Shown here: positions 1 to 8,183 of the stretch, piece after piece | Numbering within the stretch: position 1 is the stretch's first letter | How the letters are laid out: every line of letters begins with the position of its first letter | Assembly (NCBI GenBank): GCA_001767525.1 | Contig: MELF01000038.1 | Location: forward strand, 30,591-94,590 | Direction: 5' to 3' | From: Acidobacteria bacterium RIFCSPLOWO2_12_FULL_68_19 | GTDB lineage: Bacteria > Acidobacteriota > Vicinamibacteria > Vicinamibacterales > UBA2999 | Length of the DNA: 64,000 nt | Program-made: the position numbers and the translations under genes | The notes under the pieces: generated by a model | What the model was told of the DNA's origin: nothing | The model's input: only the letters and a program-made list of their open reading frames with translations | The model's database searches: none

Positions 1-1
1 G

Positions 2-214
2 GCCAAAGGGTACGTCTCGCACGACAAGGTCGCACGGACGTTCATCTACTACACGCTGGTCGATGAGCGTCAGGCTCGGCGCCGCGCGCAGCGGCACCTG
101 GTCACTCGCCTCTTCAAGGGCTCGCCAAGCCTCCTCGTGTTGAACGTGCTGGAGGACGATCGCATCGACCCGGACGAACTGAAGCGGCTCAAGAAGCTCA
201 TCGGGAACGCATAA
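2..214 (+). CDS. BlaI/MecI-family repressor, C-terminal part (5' cut by window edge)
   Basis: The first 70 codons visible read KGYVSHDKVARTF then an Arg-rich helix and a leucine-rich tail, ending at TAA 212-214. This matches the end of the winged helix and the dimerisation helix of BlaI/MecI/CopY penicillinase-repressor proteins. In characterised systems such repressors bind a palindromic operator as dimers and are cleaved when the membrane peptidase BlaR1/MecR1 senses its ligand. The next gene is exactly such an M56 peptidase; the stop codon lies inside that gene's ribosome binding site (AAGGAG, 213-218), so the two are co-translated. The N-terminal recognition helix is outside the window, so the operator cannot be predicted. 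Confidence 0.85.
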   Translation, partial: AKGYVSHDKVARTFIYYTLVDERQARRRAQRHLVTRLFKGSPSLLVLNVLEDDRIDPDELKRLKKLIGNA

Positions 215-225
215 GGAGCACTCGT

Positions 226-1692
226 GTGGAGCTGATCCTGAACTGGCTGTGGCAGGGTGGCGTCGTCGCGCTCGCGACTGCCGGCCTTCTCCGGGTGATT
301 CCACTGTCGCGACCGCAGGCGCGCTACCGGGCGGCGTGGGCGTCGTGCGCCGCGGTGCTCGCGCTCCCGCTCGTGCCACCTGTCTGGGCCGCGGCGCTGT
401 CGCCGGCTGCCGGCGGCAGTCTGGCGCCGGTCGCCCCGGTCGTGTCGATGCCGGTCGCCTGGTGGACTTCGACGACCCTCGCGCTTGGCGCGTGGGCGCT
501 CTGGGTCGCCGTTCAGGCCCTTCGCGTCACGACGGCGGCGACGGCACTCCGACGGGCGAAGAGACAGTGCCGCGAGTTCCCCGCCCAGGTCGAAGCGCGC
601 CTCGCCCACTGGACCCGTCTGAACGCCACGGGCCGACGGGCACGGCTCGTCCTGTCGGACCGCGTGACGGCCGCCGCGGTACTCGGCGGCGCCTCTCCGC
701 TCATCGCGGTGGCACCGCCGCTCCTCGGGCGCCTCGGCGATGCGGACCTCGATCGCATCGTCGTGCACGAATGGGCGCACGTGCAGCGACGCGACGACGT
801 GGCACAGGCCGTCCAGCTCCTCGTTCGCGCGCTCGCCGGCTGGCACCCCGCGATCTGGTGGCTCGAGCGGCAGCTCCATCTCGAGCGGGAGGTCGCTTGC
901 GATGAAGCCGTCGTGGCGGTGACTGGATCCGCCAAGGGCTACGCCGCGTGCCTCACGACACTCGCGGGCCTCCCGGTTTCCGCGCTACGGCGACTGCCCG
1001 TCATGGCGGCTGCTTCCCCCTCGGGCCTCAGCCGCCGCATCGTGCGGATCCTGGCGACCCGCCACGCCGTCGCCTCCTCATGCCGGGCGACGGCACTCCT
1101 CGGCGCGCTCGCGGTCGGCACGCTCACCCTGGGCGTGGGGAATCTGCCCGTTGTCCGCACAGCCTTCTCCTCGCCCCCGGCGCCCGGCGCGGTCGCGCTC
1201 AGTGCGGCCGGCGTCGTCGCGCCGCCCGGTCGGGTGGCGATGCCAGCGGTTCCGCACGCGCGTCCAACGGACGAGCCGACACCGGTCGGGGTTCGGTCGT
1301 CCCGGCGAGCGGCTTCCGAGGCGGAGGGGCACGCTGCGGCGCGCGTGACCGAGGGCGCCGTGCAACCTGCGCTCGAACCCGAGCCGTCCGCGGCCGCGAC
1401 CGTGCCGCAGCCGGCGAGCGAGCCGATTGCGGGCCTCCTGCTCGCTCCGGCCATGCTCGCGCCGCTCGGCCCGCCGGCCGCGCCGGCGCCCGGCACGGCG
1501 ATGCCAGCGCCAGACGGTCCGCCCGTCGCCGGCGACGACGCGCCGGAGATATGGGGCGCCGCTGCGGATGCGGGCAAGGCCATCGGCCGGCGCTCCGGGG
1601 ACGCGGCGGTCGTCACCGCGCGATTGTTCACCAGGTTCGGCAGCACCATTGCCAGTGCCTTCCGAGGATCACATGCGAGTACATCTCGTTAA
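226..1692 (+). CDS. M56 family metallopeptidase, BlaR1-like sensor
   Basis: A 488-residue integral membrane protein with several hydrophobic N-terminal segments (about residues 5-25, 36-56, 78-100) and another near 285-305. The zinc-binding HEWAH motif sits at 181-185 and the glutamate-rich VACDEAVV segment follows, as in M56 gluzincins. BlaR1-like proteins cleave their BlaI partner on a signal; the partner gene is directly upstream. The last 180 residues are Ala/Pro-rich and low complexity, and I see no penicillin-binding sensor domain, so the signal is unlikely to be a beta-lactam. The GTG start at 226 is chosen for the AAGGAG at 213-218. The end overlaps the next gene by 20 bases. Confidence 0.85.
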   Translation: MELILNWLWQGGVVALATAGLLRVIPLSRPQARYRAAWASCAAVLALPLVPPVWAAALSPAAGGSLAPVAPVVSMPVAWWTSTTLALGAWALWVAVQALRVTTAATALRRAKRQCREFPAQVEARLAHWTRLNATGRRARLVLSDRVTAAAVLGGASPLIAVAPPLLGRLGDADLDRIVVHEWAHVQRRDDVAQAVQLLVRALAGWHPAIWWLERQLHLEREVACDEAVVAVTGSAKGYAACLTTLAGLPVSALRRLPVMAAASPSGLSRRIVRILATRHAVASSCRATALLGALAVGTLTLGVGNLPVVRTAFSSPPAPGAVALSAAGVVAPPGRVAMPAVPHARPTDEPTPVGVRSSRRAASEAEGHAAARVTEGAVQPALEPEPSAAATVPQPASEPIAGLLLAPAMLAPLGPPAAPAPGTAMPAPDGPPVAGDDAPEIWGAAADAGKAIGRRSGDAAVVTARLFTRFGSTIASAFRGSHASTSR

Positions 1693-3223
1693 TCCCAGCG
1701 ACGTTTCGTTCGGTACCGCCGTCATCACGCCGCGCTGGCTGTACGTGCTCGCCGCCGCGACACCGTCGCACTTCGGTGCGCCGATCATCGCCGACGAGAC
1801 GCTGGAGCGCTTCGACGTGGCCAGCGTCGCGCCGGGCGATCTGGTCGGCATCGGCATTCACACTGCCAACGCCCTGCGCGGGTACACCGTCGGCCGGCTC
1901 GCCCGCGCCCGCGGGGCGACGGTGGTCTTCGGCGGCATTCACGCGACGCTCTTCCCCGAGGAAGTCCGCGAACACGGCGGCGCCCATGTCGTCGTGAGCG
2001 GAGACGGGGATCTGGTGTGGCCGCGCGTGCTGACGGACTGCGAAGCCGGGACGCCGGCACGGTCGTACGAGGGCGGGCGTATCGAAGGCACCGCCTTTTC
2101 GTCGGCACGGTGGGACCTGCTGCCGGAGAACCGCTACATGTGGGGATCGGTGCAGACGCTGCGCGGGTGTCCGAAGCACTGCTCGTTCTGTTCGGTGTGG
2201 CGGACCGACGGGCAGAAGCCGCGTCAGCGTCCCGTCTCCGACGTCGTGCGCGAGGTCGTGGAACTCCGGCGAAAGGGATTCCGATTCGTCCTGCTGGCCG
2301 ATGACAACTTCTATCCCGTCCCGCTGGCCGACCTCGCCGCGGCCGACCGCCGCAGCGACAAGCAGCAGTTTCACGCGTTGACCGCACTGCGGCAGGACCG
2401 ATTCGACCTGATGGCGCAGCTCGAACAGCTGCCCGCCGACATGGTGTTCTTCACGCAGATCACCATGGAGGCGGCCGAAGATCCCGAGTTCCTGGCGGCG
2501 ATGCGCCGTGCCCGAATCCGGGGTGCGCTGGTCGGTGTCGAATCGGTGACTCCGGAAGGGCTGAAGGCCGTGTACAAGAACTTCAACCTCGCCGGCGAGG
2601 GGCTGGTGGCGCAGCTCCAGGCGTTCCGGACGCACGGCGTGCACGTGCTTGGATCCTTCATCTTCGGACTGCCGACCGACTCGGGCAGCACGTTCGAGGC
2701 CACCTCCGATCTGGCCGAGCGCAGCGGCGTGTCGTTCGCCCAGTTCGTGATGCTCACGCCCTTTCCGGGCACCCTCGATTTCGCCAAGTGGGAACAGGAG
2801 GCGGACGCCACCCCCTCGGTCGACGGAATCCCCCTGACGCGGTACTGGCTCATCCCTTCCTCGCAGCGCCCGAGGGTCTACGCGCCGCATCCGACGATGT
2901 CGGCCGACGAGATTCGCCGCGGCACCCAGCGCGTGTGGGACAGCTTCTACGCGCTTCCTGCCGTATGGCGGCGGTCCGCGTGCGTCCGCTCCCTCCGCGC
3001 CCGTCTGGCGTTCGTGTTGATTTCGAAGCTGTACCGCCAGATGTACGCGAACACCGGCATCGCCACCGACAGCGCCCGCGTGGCGCGGTCGGCGCGGCGC
3101 GCCCGCTGGCTCGCCAAGATGGCCCGCCGCCTCTTCATCGCCGCGCCGATGCCCGACCTCGCCGAGCCCGCGGCGCAGTCTCCTACCGCGCCCCCACCGT
3201 TTCCCGTGCGTGTGGTGTCGTGA
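1673..3223 (+). CDS. B12-binding domain radical SAM protein
   Basis: A 516-residue protein. The N-terminal ~140 residues look like a cobalamin-binding Rossmann-type domain (LVGIGIHTANALRG, VVFGGIHATLFP). A radical SAM core follows with the iron-sulfur cysteines C166-x3-C170-x2-C173 (GCPKHCSFC). Members of this class use a [4Fe-4S] cluster and SAM, with cobalamin, for methyl transfer or ring chemistry, often on lipids or natural products. The substrate cannot be told from sequence. The ATG at 1673 is preferred to upstream in-frame codons because GAGGA lies at 1664-1668. The start is inside the M56 gene, so it is probably translationally coupled to the BlaI/M56 pair, which is an unusual partner for it. 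Confidence 0.85.
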   Translation: MRVHLVNPSDVSFGTAVITPRWLYVLAAATPSHFGAPIIADETLERFDVASVAPGDLVGIGIHTANALRGYTVGRLARARGATVVFGGIHATLFPEEVREHGGAHVVVSGDGDLVWPRVLTDCEAGTPARSYEGGRIEGTAFSSARWDLLPENRYMWGSVQTLRGCPKHCSFCSVWRTDGQKPRQRPVSDVVREVVELRRKGFRFVLLADDNFYPVPLADLAAADRRSDKQQFHALTALRQDRFDLMAQLEQLPADMVFFTQITMEAAEDPEFLAAMRRARIRGALVGVESVTPEGLKAVYKNFNLAGEGLVAQLQAFRTHGVHVLGSFIFGLPTDSGSTFEATSDLAERSGVSFAQFVMLTPFPGTLDFAKWEQEADATPSVDGIPLTRYWLIPSSQRPRVYAPHPTMSADEIRRGTQRVWDSFYALPAVWRRSACVRSLRARLAFVLISKLYRQMYANTGIATDSARVARSARRARWLAKMARRLFIAAPMPDLAEPAAQSPTAPPPFPVRVVS

Positions 3224-3225
3224 CG

Positions 3226-3957
3226 ATGCGCCCGCGCCCGGTCGCGCCTGCCTCGCGCGCTCCGGCGCGGCGGCGGTCCGTCGCGGGCGTCGTCGGCGCC
3301 CTGGCGTTGACCGCCTGGTCGCTGCAAACCATCGCCGCCAGCGCGCCAAGTCCAGATGCCCTCGCGGCCATGGAGATGTTCCTGGCACGGCCGGCAGGCG
3401 CGCACCCGTATCGGGCATCGCGGCGCCTGGAGGCGTCGGGCAGCGGCCAGCGCGGCTGGCTGGACGTCCAGACCGATTTCACCGTGTCCTCCGGGCTGCA
3501 GTACGAAGTGACGGCCGAAGGGGGTTCCGGGTACATCCGCACGCGCGTCCTTCGCTCGCTGCTCGACGAAGAACGGCGCCTCATCGCGAACGGCCGAGGG
3601 CCGGCGGTCGCGATATCGGGAGCCAACTACCAGTTCAGGCTCGAAGGCGTCAACGAGGAGGGGCTCACGGTCGTGAGCCTGCGACCGCGCCGGAAGGATC
3701 GTTCACTCATCAACGGTCGGATGTTCCTCACGACCCTCGACGGCGACCTGGTGCGCATCGAGGGGCGGCTCGCCAGGAATCCGTCCTTCTGGATCACCCG
3801 CGTGCAGGTCGTGCGATTGTATCGACGCATCGACGGCGTCCTGATGCCCGTGTCGCTCGACACGACCGCACAACTGCGACTGCTGGGATCGTCATCGCTT
3901 CGCATGACCTACCGCTACTCGCACATCGACGAGCGCCCCGTCAGCGACGGAAGCTGA
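3226..3957 (+). CDS. LolA/RseB-like secreted protein, hypothetical
   Basis: 243 residues starting with an Arg-rich n-region and a hydrophobic stretch (VGALALTAWSLQTIAASA), consistent with a Sec signal peptide, then a beta-rich domain with repeated short strands (YEVTAEGG, FRLEGVNEEG, TLDGDLVRIEGR). That layout resembles the outer-membrane lipoprotein-sorting (LolA/RseB) fold, though I see no diagnostic motif. It follows the radical SAM gene by two bases; a GTG at 3220 would overlap the previous stop (GTGA) and is an alternative start. The function is unknown; a role in carrying or sensing a lipid made by the upstream enzyme would be guesswork. Confidence 0.7.
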   Translation: MRPRPVAPASRAPARRRSVAGVVGALALTAWSLQTIAASAPSPDALAAMEMFLARPAGAHPYRASRRLEASGSGQRGWLDVQTDFTVSSGLQYEVTAEGGSGYIRTRVLRSLLDEERRLIANGRGPAVAISGANYQFRLEGVNEEGLTVVSLRPRRKDRSLINGRMFLTTLDGDLVRIEGRLARNPSFWITRVQVVRLYRRIDGVLMPVSLDTTAQLRLLGSSSLRMTYRYSHIDERPVSDGS

Positions 3958-4012
3958 CGGGCTCGCCTTCCCGCCTTGACGCCGGTGCCGCGCCGCGATC
4001 GCAGCGCACGGC

Positions 4013-4822
4013 TCAGAACCGCGTGCCGATGCGAAAGGCGTAGCTGACCAGCGTTCCCTTCTCCACCTCCGCCGACAGCACGAACGCCCGCCAACGATAC
4101 GAGAGCCCCGCGTAGGCGAGCGAACCCGCGGCAGTCGCCGGGTCCAGGTCGACATCCTCCGCCCGTTCGACCGCCAGCGACGCGGTTGTCGCCACACCGG
4201 CGTATGGCGACAGCGCGCCCAGCGCCCGACTGACGGACACGTCGATACTGGCGTTGCCGGCCCACACCTCCGACGGCCCCAGGAGTGACGTGATGCTCGG
4301 CCTGATCGAGACGGACACCGGCCGGTCGGCGCCCTGCCTCACCAGAGCAATCTTGGTGTCGGCGCCAACCAGCCCGTAGTTCGACCCGGGGCTGAGTCCG
4401 CCCCACGCGCCCACGTCGACCCGATCGGTCACTCCGAACCTGGCGACGACTCGCGGGAACGAGATGGATCCTCCCAGATAGTGGTCCGCCGCGGGATGCG
4501 ACATGGTGTTGTTCCACGCCCCCTTCGAATCGTCGATGCGCGTGCTCGTGAACTGCATGCTGATGTCGACGTTGCCCATGCCGAGCGTCGCCGTATCGCC
4601 GAGCTGACGGAACCGCAGGATCGAGCCGAGTTCGGCGGTGAACTCCTCGAACTGCTCCTTCGTGAGCTCGGGATGCAGGTCGAAAAAGCAGCTACTGTAG
4701 GCGTCGCTGACGTGCAGGTGCGGAGCCGCGCCGGCGTTGCCTGCATACTGGGCGCTGGCGGGTGCGGCGGCGAGCGTCGCCACGAGCGTCAAGGTGCTGG
4801 TTGCTGTCGAGAAGCGTCTCAT
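4013..4822 (-). CDS. Outer-membrane beta-barrel-like protein, hypothetical
   Basis: 269 residues with a clear signal peptide (cleavage likely near ASAQYA) and a body of alternating hydrophobic/polar strands (DRVDVGAWGGL, VSVSIRPSI, FVLSAEVEKG). It ends in phenylalanine (RIGTRF*), the usual signature for BAM-mediated insertion of outer-membrane barrels. No enzymatic motif is visible. It lies 113 bases downstream of the AraC-type regulator on the same strand and converges with the LolA-like gene. The leader between the two genes contains a repeated TGTCGCC word (positions 4892-4922 region, reverse strand), which might be a regulator site; that is a weak inference. Confidence 0.7.
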   Translation of the reverse strand: MRRFSTATSTLTLVATLAAAPASAQYAGNAGAAPHLHVSDAYSSCFFDLHPELTKEQFEEFTAELGSILRFRQLGDTATLGMGNVDISMQFTSTRIDDSKGAWNNTMSHPAADHYLGGSISFPRVVARFGVTDRVDVGAWGGLSPGSNYGLVGADTKIALVRQGADRPVSVSIRPSITSLLGPSEVWAGNASIDVSVSRALGALSPYAGVATTASLAVERAEDVDLDPATAAGSLAYAGLSYRWRAFVLSAEVEKGTLVSYAFRIGTRF

Positions 4823-4935
4823 GAGACCTCCATGGCCATACGGCCGTCGAGGGCAAGTTACGAGACGTTCCGCGCTGTACTCTTGCCCAGAGGCGACAGC
4901 GCCTTGACATTCGGCGACAATTCGCGCCGGCGCCG

Positions 4936-5946
4936 CTAGACGGCGGCGGCCTGACGGCGGTACTCGGACGGCGTTTGACCGGACCAGCGCTTGAACGCGC
5001 GATTGAACGAGCTCTGCTCGGCGAATCCGAGCAGATACGCGACCTCCGTACCGGCAACGTCCCCGTGCGCCAGGTAGGATTTCGCCGCCCGAAAGCGCAG
5101 CGCGTCCAGCAGGTCGTTGAAGACGACGCCCTGATTCCTGAGGCGTCGCTGCAGGGTCCGTGGGCTCATCGCCAGTTGCCTGGCGACCGATTCGAGAGTC
5201 GGGCTGCCTCCGCGCAGCTCAGCCTCGATCGCTTCACGCGTGCGGCCGACGGTGTCGGCAGGGCTGGGCAGTTGGTCCAGCAGCATCCTGGCATGGGTGT
5301 CGAGGATGGAGAACATGTCGGGATGACTGCCGGTGCTCGGCGTGTCCCAGACGTCCCGGGCGATCACCATCTGGCAGGTGGCCGCCCCGAACCCGACCGG
5401 GCACTCGAAGATGCGCTCGTGCTCGCTGGTGTCCGCCGGCCGAGGGTGGCTGAACTCCACCCGCAGCAACCGGTACGGCTGGTTGGTGGCGATGCGCGTG
5501 CGCAGGAAGACGGCGGCCAGGGTGTACTCCGCATAGGGCCGCGTGATCGTGGCGGGACGCGATGGCGCCTCGACGGCGAAGGTGACATGGCGGTCGCCCA
5601 CCGCGTACGGCAGGCGGACCACCCTGTTGATGAGCGGAAAATAGTCGGAGACCTTGGCGAGCGCCGCGCCGATGGTCGGCGCGCTCGACGCCAGGAAATC
5701 GATGATGCGGTAGGCTCCAAACGGCAGCACCTCGACCGCGTGGAGGGCCAGGTTGGGGTCGGCGGACAACTCGTAGGCCGTCCGCCACAGCGCCTCGACC
5801 TGCTCGACGGGAATCCGGGAGTCCGGGTCCTGGAGGGTGACCGGGTCGAGCTGCGCGGCTTCGAGGATCTGACTCGTGTCGAGGCCCATTCGGGCGCATG
5901 CATCGAGCAGGGCCCGGCTGGACACGCTGAGGACTGAACCGCCCAC
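4936..5946 (-). CDS. AraC-family transcriptional regulator
   Basis: 336 residues with the two-part architecture of OruR/ArgR-type AraC regulators. The N-terminal ~190 residues form a ligand/dimerisation domain (HAVEVLPFGAYRIIDFLASS is typical). The C-terminal ~100 residues hold the double helix-turn-helix, with LESVARQLAMSPRTLQRRL as the first HTH and VAYLLGFAEQSSFNRAFKRW as the conserved second HTH, followed by GQTPSEYRR. It probably controls the barrel gene downstream and itself. The inducer is unknown. Upstream of its start lies the fossil repeat at 6045-6181. Confidence 0.92.
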   Translation of the reverse strand: MGGSVLSVSSRALLDACARMGLDTSQILEAAQLDPVTLQDPDSRIPVEQVEALWRTAYELSADPNLALHAVEVLPFGAYRIIDFLASSAPTIGAALAKVSDYFPLINRVVRLPYAVGDRHVTFAVEAPSRPATITRPYAEYTLAAVFLRTRIATNQPYRLLRVEFSHPRPADTSEHERIFECPVGFGAATCQMVIARDVWDTPSTGSHPDMFSILDTHARMLLDQLPSPADTVGRTREAIEAELRGGSPTLESVARQLAMSPRTLQRRLRNQGVVFNDLLDALRFRAAKSYLAHGDVAGTEVAYLLGFAEQSSFNRAFKRWSGQTPSEYRRQAAAV

Positions 5947-6044
5947 CGACCGAATCTTATCCGGCGGGAAGGGCGCTTCTCAATTCATCGTGCCGCGCCG
6001 CGGCGTGCGCACGGCGCGGCGACGACAGTCGTCCGCCCGATCTC

Positions 6045-6181
6045 GAGGGAGGCTGGCGTCCCCAATGCCCGCCAGTTGCAACCAGATCGCCGACTGGCTG
6101 AGCTTGCTGGACGGCTTTCGCCGAGCTTCGTGCGCTGATAGATCGCCGTTTACCTGCGCGGAGGGCCTGGTCGCGCCGTAA
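6045..6181 (-). pseudogene. Fossil of a vapC 3' end; copy A of a ~140-base direct repeat
   Basis: This stretch is an imperfect copy of 7435-7574. Over the first 80 aligned bases (6051 and 7441 onward) I count about 62 identities. Read on the minus strand from about 6190 it encodes HRLTARPGPPRR and a stop, matching the last residues of the intact VapC toxin encoded at 7543-7959 (HRFTARPGPLPK and stop). The rest of the repeat corresponds to the bases that follow that vapC. The copy is therefore most simply the tail of a lost vapC-like gene plus its downstream sequence. The body of the gene is gone: the neighbouring secreted-protein gene ends at 6196. Confidence 0.65.
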
Positions 6182-6195
6182 GCCGGTGTTCCCGG

Positions 6196-7257
6196 TCAAC
6201 GCAACCGCGGGTACCGATAGGAGCCCGATGTGCGAATCTCCACGACATCGGTCACCGTACCCGTGTCGTCGACAATGAACTGATAAAAAAGTCCCTGACC
6301 TTCAAACAGCGTCTGGGATTGCGGCACCAGCTGCCGCGTCTCGACCGCGTCGAGGAGGCCGACGCCGGGGGCACCAACGCCGGGGACACCGACGAATGTG
6401 GCGATCAATTGGGCGCCTGAAAGCGACACCTGAACGGTCCGCTTGGTTTCCTGGTAGAGCCCGCTGTACACGCCGACGTACCGTGCCAGCACGTCGGGCG
6501 CAACGGATACGGCCCGATTCGCGGCGTCCGAGAAGCTGCCGATCCAGTGCACGCTGCTGCGTTCGCAGACCGACTCGAGCATGTCTGTATCGGCGGCCAG
6601 CGCCATATTGGCCGTGAAGCTCCAGGGCTTTGCGTACGTAGCCGGATCGGTGAAGGTGACCTCGACCCGCAGGTGGCCGACGTCCACGCGCCGGTATCGC
6701 TCCCTCACACGCAGCGCCTCGGAATGCGGCAGCCCGCGCTGGCTCAGCCACGTCTTGTCGTTGAATCCGGCGCTGTCCACGATCAGCGTATCGCCGTCCC
6801 ACCGCCCCACCGAGTATCCCATCCAGCTTGGAGCGGGGTTGGTCTCCAGCTCGCGGCCGTCCATGAAGATCACGCGATAGGTGAGATCGTCGTTCAGGAT
6901 CGCGAGAGCGGTTGGCGTCTGGAGGAGGCGCTTCCACCCGGCAAATCTGTCAGCCTCAGGCCCGCTCGGCAGGCACTGATAGGAGGGACGGGCCCTGTAG
7001 TAGTCGTGCTGACGCTGACGGGCGAGGTCGATCACCCACGGCTCCGCATTGGCGGGATCGAAGGGGGGGACGGAAACCGTCCCGTTCCACACGCCCGTCA
7101 AATCGGGCTTCCCGTCGGGCCCGCGCGGGGCCGGTGCGGTGAGGTTAGGCGTGCCGTCGGGACTGCGCGGAATGCCAGGGGTCGGCCGATCCAGCCACTG
7201 GGCCACGGCCGGCATCGTCCCCGCCATCAGCATGAGCGCCGCGACAAACAACCTCAT
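6196..7257 (-). CDS. Secreted 'PDLTGVW' family protein, hypothetical
   Basis: 353 residues with a signal peptide (cleavage near AVAQW). The mature start carries PDGTPNLTAP and GPDGKPDLTGVWNG. The core reads MGYSVGRWDGDTLIVDSAGF, then a GLPHSEALRVRERYRR segment. These are the hallmarks of a large, uncharacterised secreted family abundant in acidobacterial genomes. Three more members are in this window (22583, 55406, 56630). The C-terminal ~100 residues add a beta-rich extension not found in the shorter members. No catalytic motif is known. The start at 7257 is chosen for the signal peptide; an in-frame extension to 7398 lacks one. The gene sits between the two copies of the vapC-tail repeat. 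Confidence 0.75.
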   Translation of the reverse strand: MRLFVAALMLMAGTMPAVAQWLDRPTPGIPRSPDGTPNLTAPAPRGPDGKPDLTGVWNGTVSVPPFDPANAEPWVIDLARQRQHDYYRARPSYQCLPSGPEADRFAGWKRLLQTPTALAILNDDLTYRVIFMDGRELETNPAPSWMGYSVGRWDGDTLIVDSAGFNDKTWLSQRGLPHSEALRVRERYRRVDVGHLRVEVTFTDPATYAKPWSFTANMALAADTDMLESVCERSSVHWIGSFSDAANRAVSVAPDVLARYVGVYSGLYQETKRTVQVSLSGAQLIATFVGVPGVGAPGVGLLDAVETRQLVPQSQTLFEGQGLFYQFIVDDTGTVTDVVEIRTSGSYRYPRLR

Positions 7258-7387
7258 TACAGGCCCTCCGATTTCGTGCGTAGGTCGCCGCCGCCGCTCG
7301 ACGGCCAGATGGTAGCACGCACAACAGGGACGTTTGGTTCGGGCCGCGCAGTGAACCTCGCCACAGCGAAGCTCGAAGGGCGCGCCG

Positions 7388-7429
7388 AACCTGAACACGA
7401 ACCGAGAACGAAGAACCGAGAAGTGTGAA
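7388..7429 (-). repeat. Period-7 tandem repeat, TTCTCGG family (6 units)
   Basis: On the minus strand the units read TTCACAC, TTCTCGG, TTCTTCG, TTCTCGG, TTCGTGT, TCAGGTT. The spacing is exactly seven bases. The same unit order occurs on the plus strand at 25490-25552. It lies upstream of the secreted-protein gene and abuts the vapC-tail repeat. Confidence 0.7.
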
Positions 7430-7434
7430 TGACG

Positions 7435-7574
7435 ATGGAGGGTTGGCGTCCCTGATGCCGGTCAGTTGGAACCAAATCGTTGAATGGATGGGGTTGTTGG
7501 AGGGCCTTCGCCGGGCTTCATAACGCCCTGAGGAGCCCCGGTTCACTTGGGTAGAGGGCCAGGTCGCGCGGTAA
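7435..7574 (-). repeat. Copy B of the ~140-base direct repeat, overlapping the vapC 3' end
   Basis: Partner of 6045-6181 in the same orientation. Bases 7543-7574 are the last codons and stop of the intact vapC; the remainder is its downstream flank. The two copies bracket the gene at 6196-7257. Confidence 0.65.
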
Positions 7575-7959
7575 ATCGATGTGTGAAATCCGAGTCCACC
7601 GCGAGAGCTTCGTTGATCCCCAGTTTCTCCATCACTACGAAGCTCAGGCAGTCCACGAAGCTGTACGTCTGGTCCTGGTGCCGCTTGAAGTAGGCGAATG
7701 CCGCGCGCTCTTCGTCGGGGCTCGCCCAATGGATACGCGCCAACTTCTGGGCGTAGAGTTGCTCGCCGATCCGAGTGGCTTCGTCGTGGCCGATCTTCAG
7801 CGTGAGCGTGATTGTCTCGGCAATCACGTGATTGGTCGTCAGCAGATGGTCGGCAAGCCGGAGATTCCTGAACGTGCGAAAGACTTCGACGACGCGCGCA
7901 TGGTGCGCATCCTTCTTTGAAACGAGCGCGAACAGGAATCCGGTGTCGAGGAAGGTCAC
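7543..7959 (-). CDS. PIN-domain toxin, VapC family
   Basis: 138 residues. The PIN fold is recognisable from the N-terminal MTFLDTGFLFAL (Asp5), HVIAETITL with the central glutamate, and TYSFVDCLSFVVMEK plus VDSDFTHRF, which carry the downstream acidic residues of the metal site. Such proteins are Mg-dependent endoribonucleases that cut tRNA or rRNA when free of antitoxin. The start overlaps the antitoxin stop by four bases (ATGA, 7956-7959), the standard vapBC arrangement. The last ten codons fall within the direct repeat described at 7435-7574. Confidence 0.88.
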   Translation of the reverse strand: MTFLDTGFLFALVSKKDAHHARVVEVFRTFRNLRLADHLLTTNHVIAETITLTLKIGHDEATRIGEQLYAQKLARIHWASPDEERAAFAYFKRHQDQTYSFVDCLSFVVMEKLGINEALAVDSDFTHRFTARPGPLPK

Positions 7960-8183
7960 GCCTTCGGCGCGCCGTAGAGGTACTGATCGTGATGCTCGGC
8001 CATATCCGCAGGCGCATCATCGATGAAGCCGATCAGCGCCTCCGCTGCTTTCCATCCGGTCGGATCCTCAGCGTCGCTGGAGGCGGCCGCCGGGATCACG
8101 ATTTCGACCTCCGTATGCTCTTCGAGCTGGATCGGCTCGCGAGGCTTGAACACGCCGTTCTCGTAGATCGCCTTCACGGTCAT
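7956..8183 (-). CDS. Antitoxin, AF2212/DUF104-like
   Basis: 75 residues opening MTVKAIYENGVFKPREPIQL, the signature of the AF2212-like (DUF104) antitoxin family, followed by EEHTEVEIVIP and an acidic, disordered C-terminal half that would wrap the toxin. It should neutralise the VapC encoded immediately downstream and repress the shared promoter. Its ATG (8183-8181) overlaps the TGA of the upstream zinc-ribbon gene (8185-8183) by one base, so its translation may depend on the upstream reading frame. Confidence 0.85.
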   Translation of the reverse strand: MTVKAIYENGVFKPREPIQLEEHTEVEIVIPAAASSDAEDPTGWKAAEALIGFIDDAPADMAEHHDQYLYGAPKA

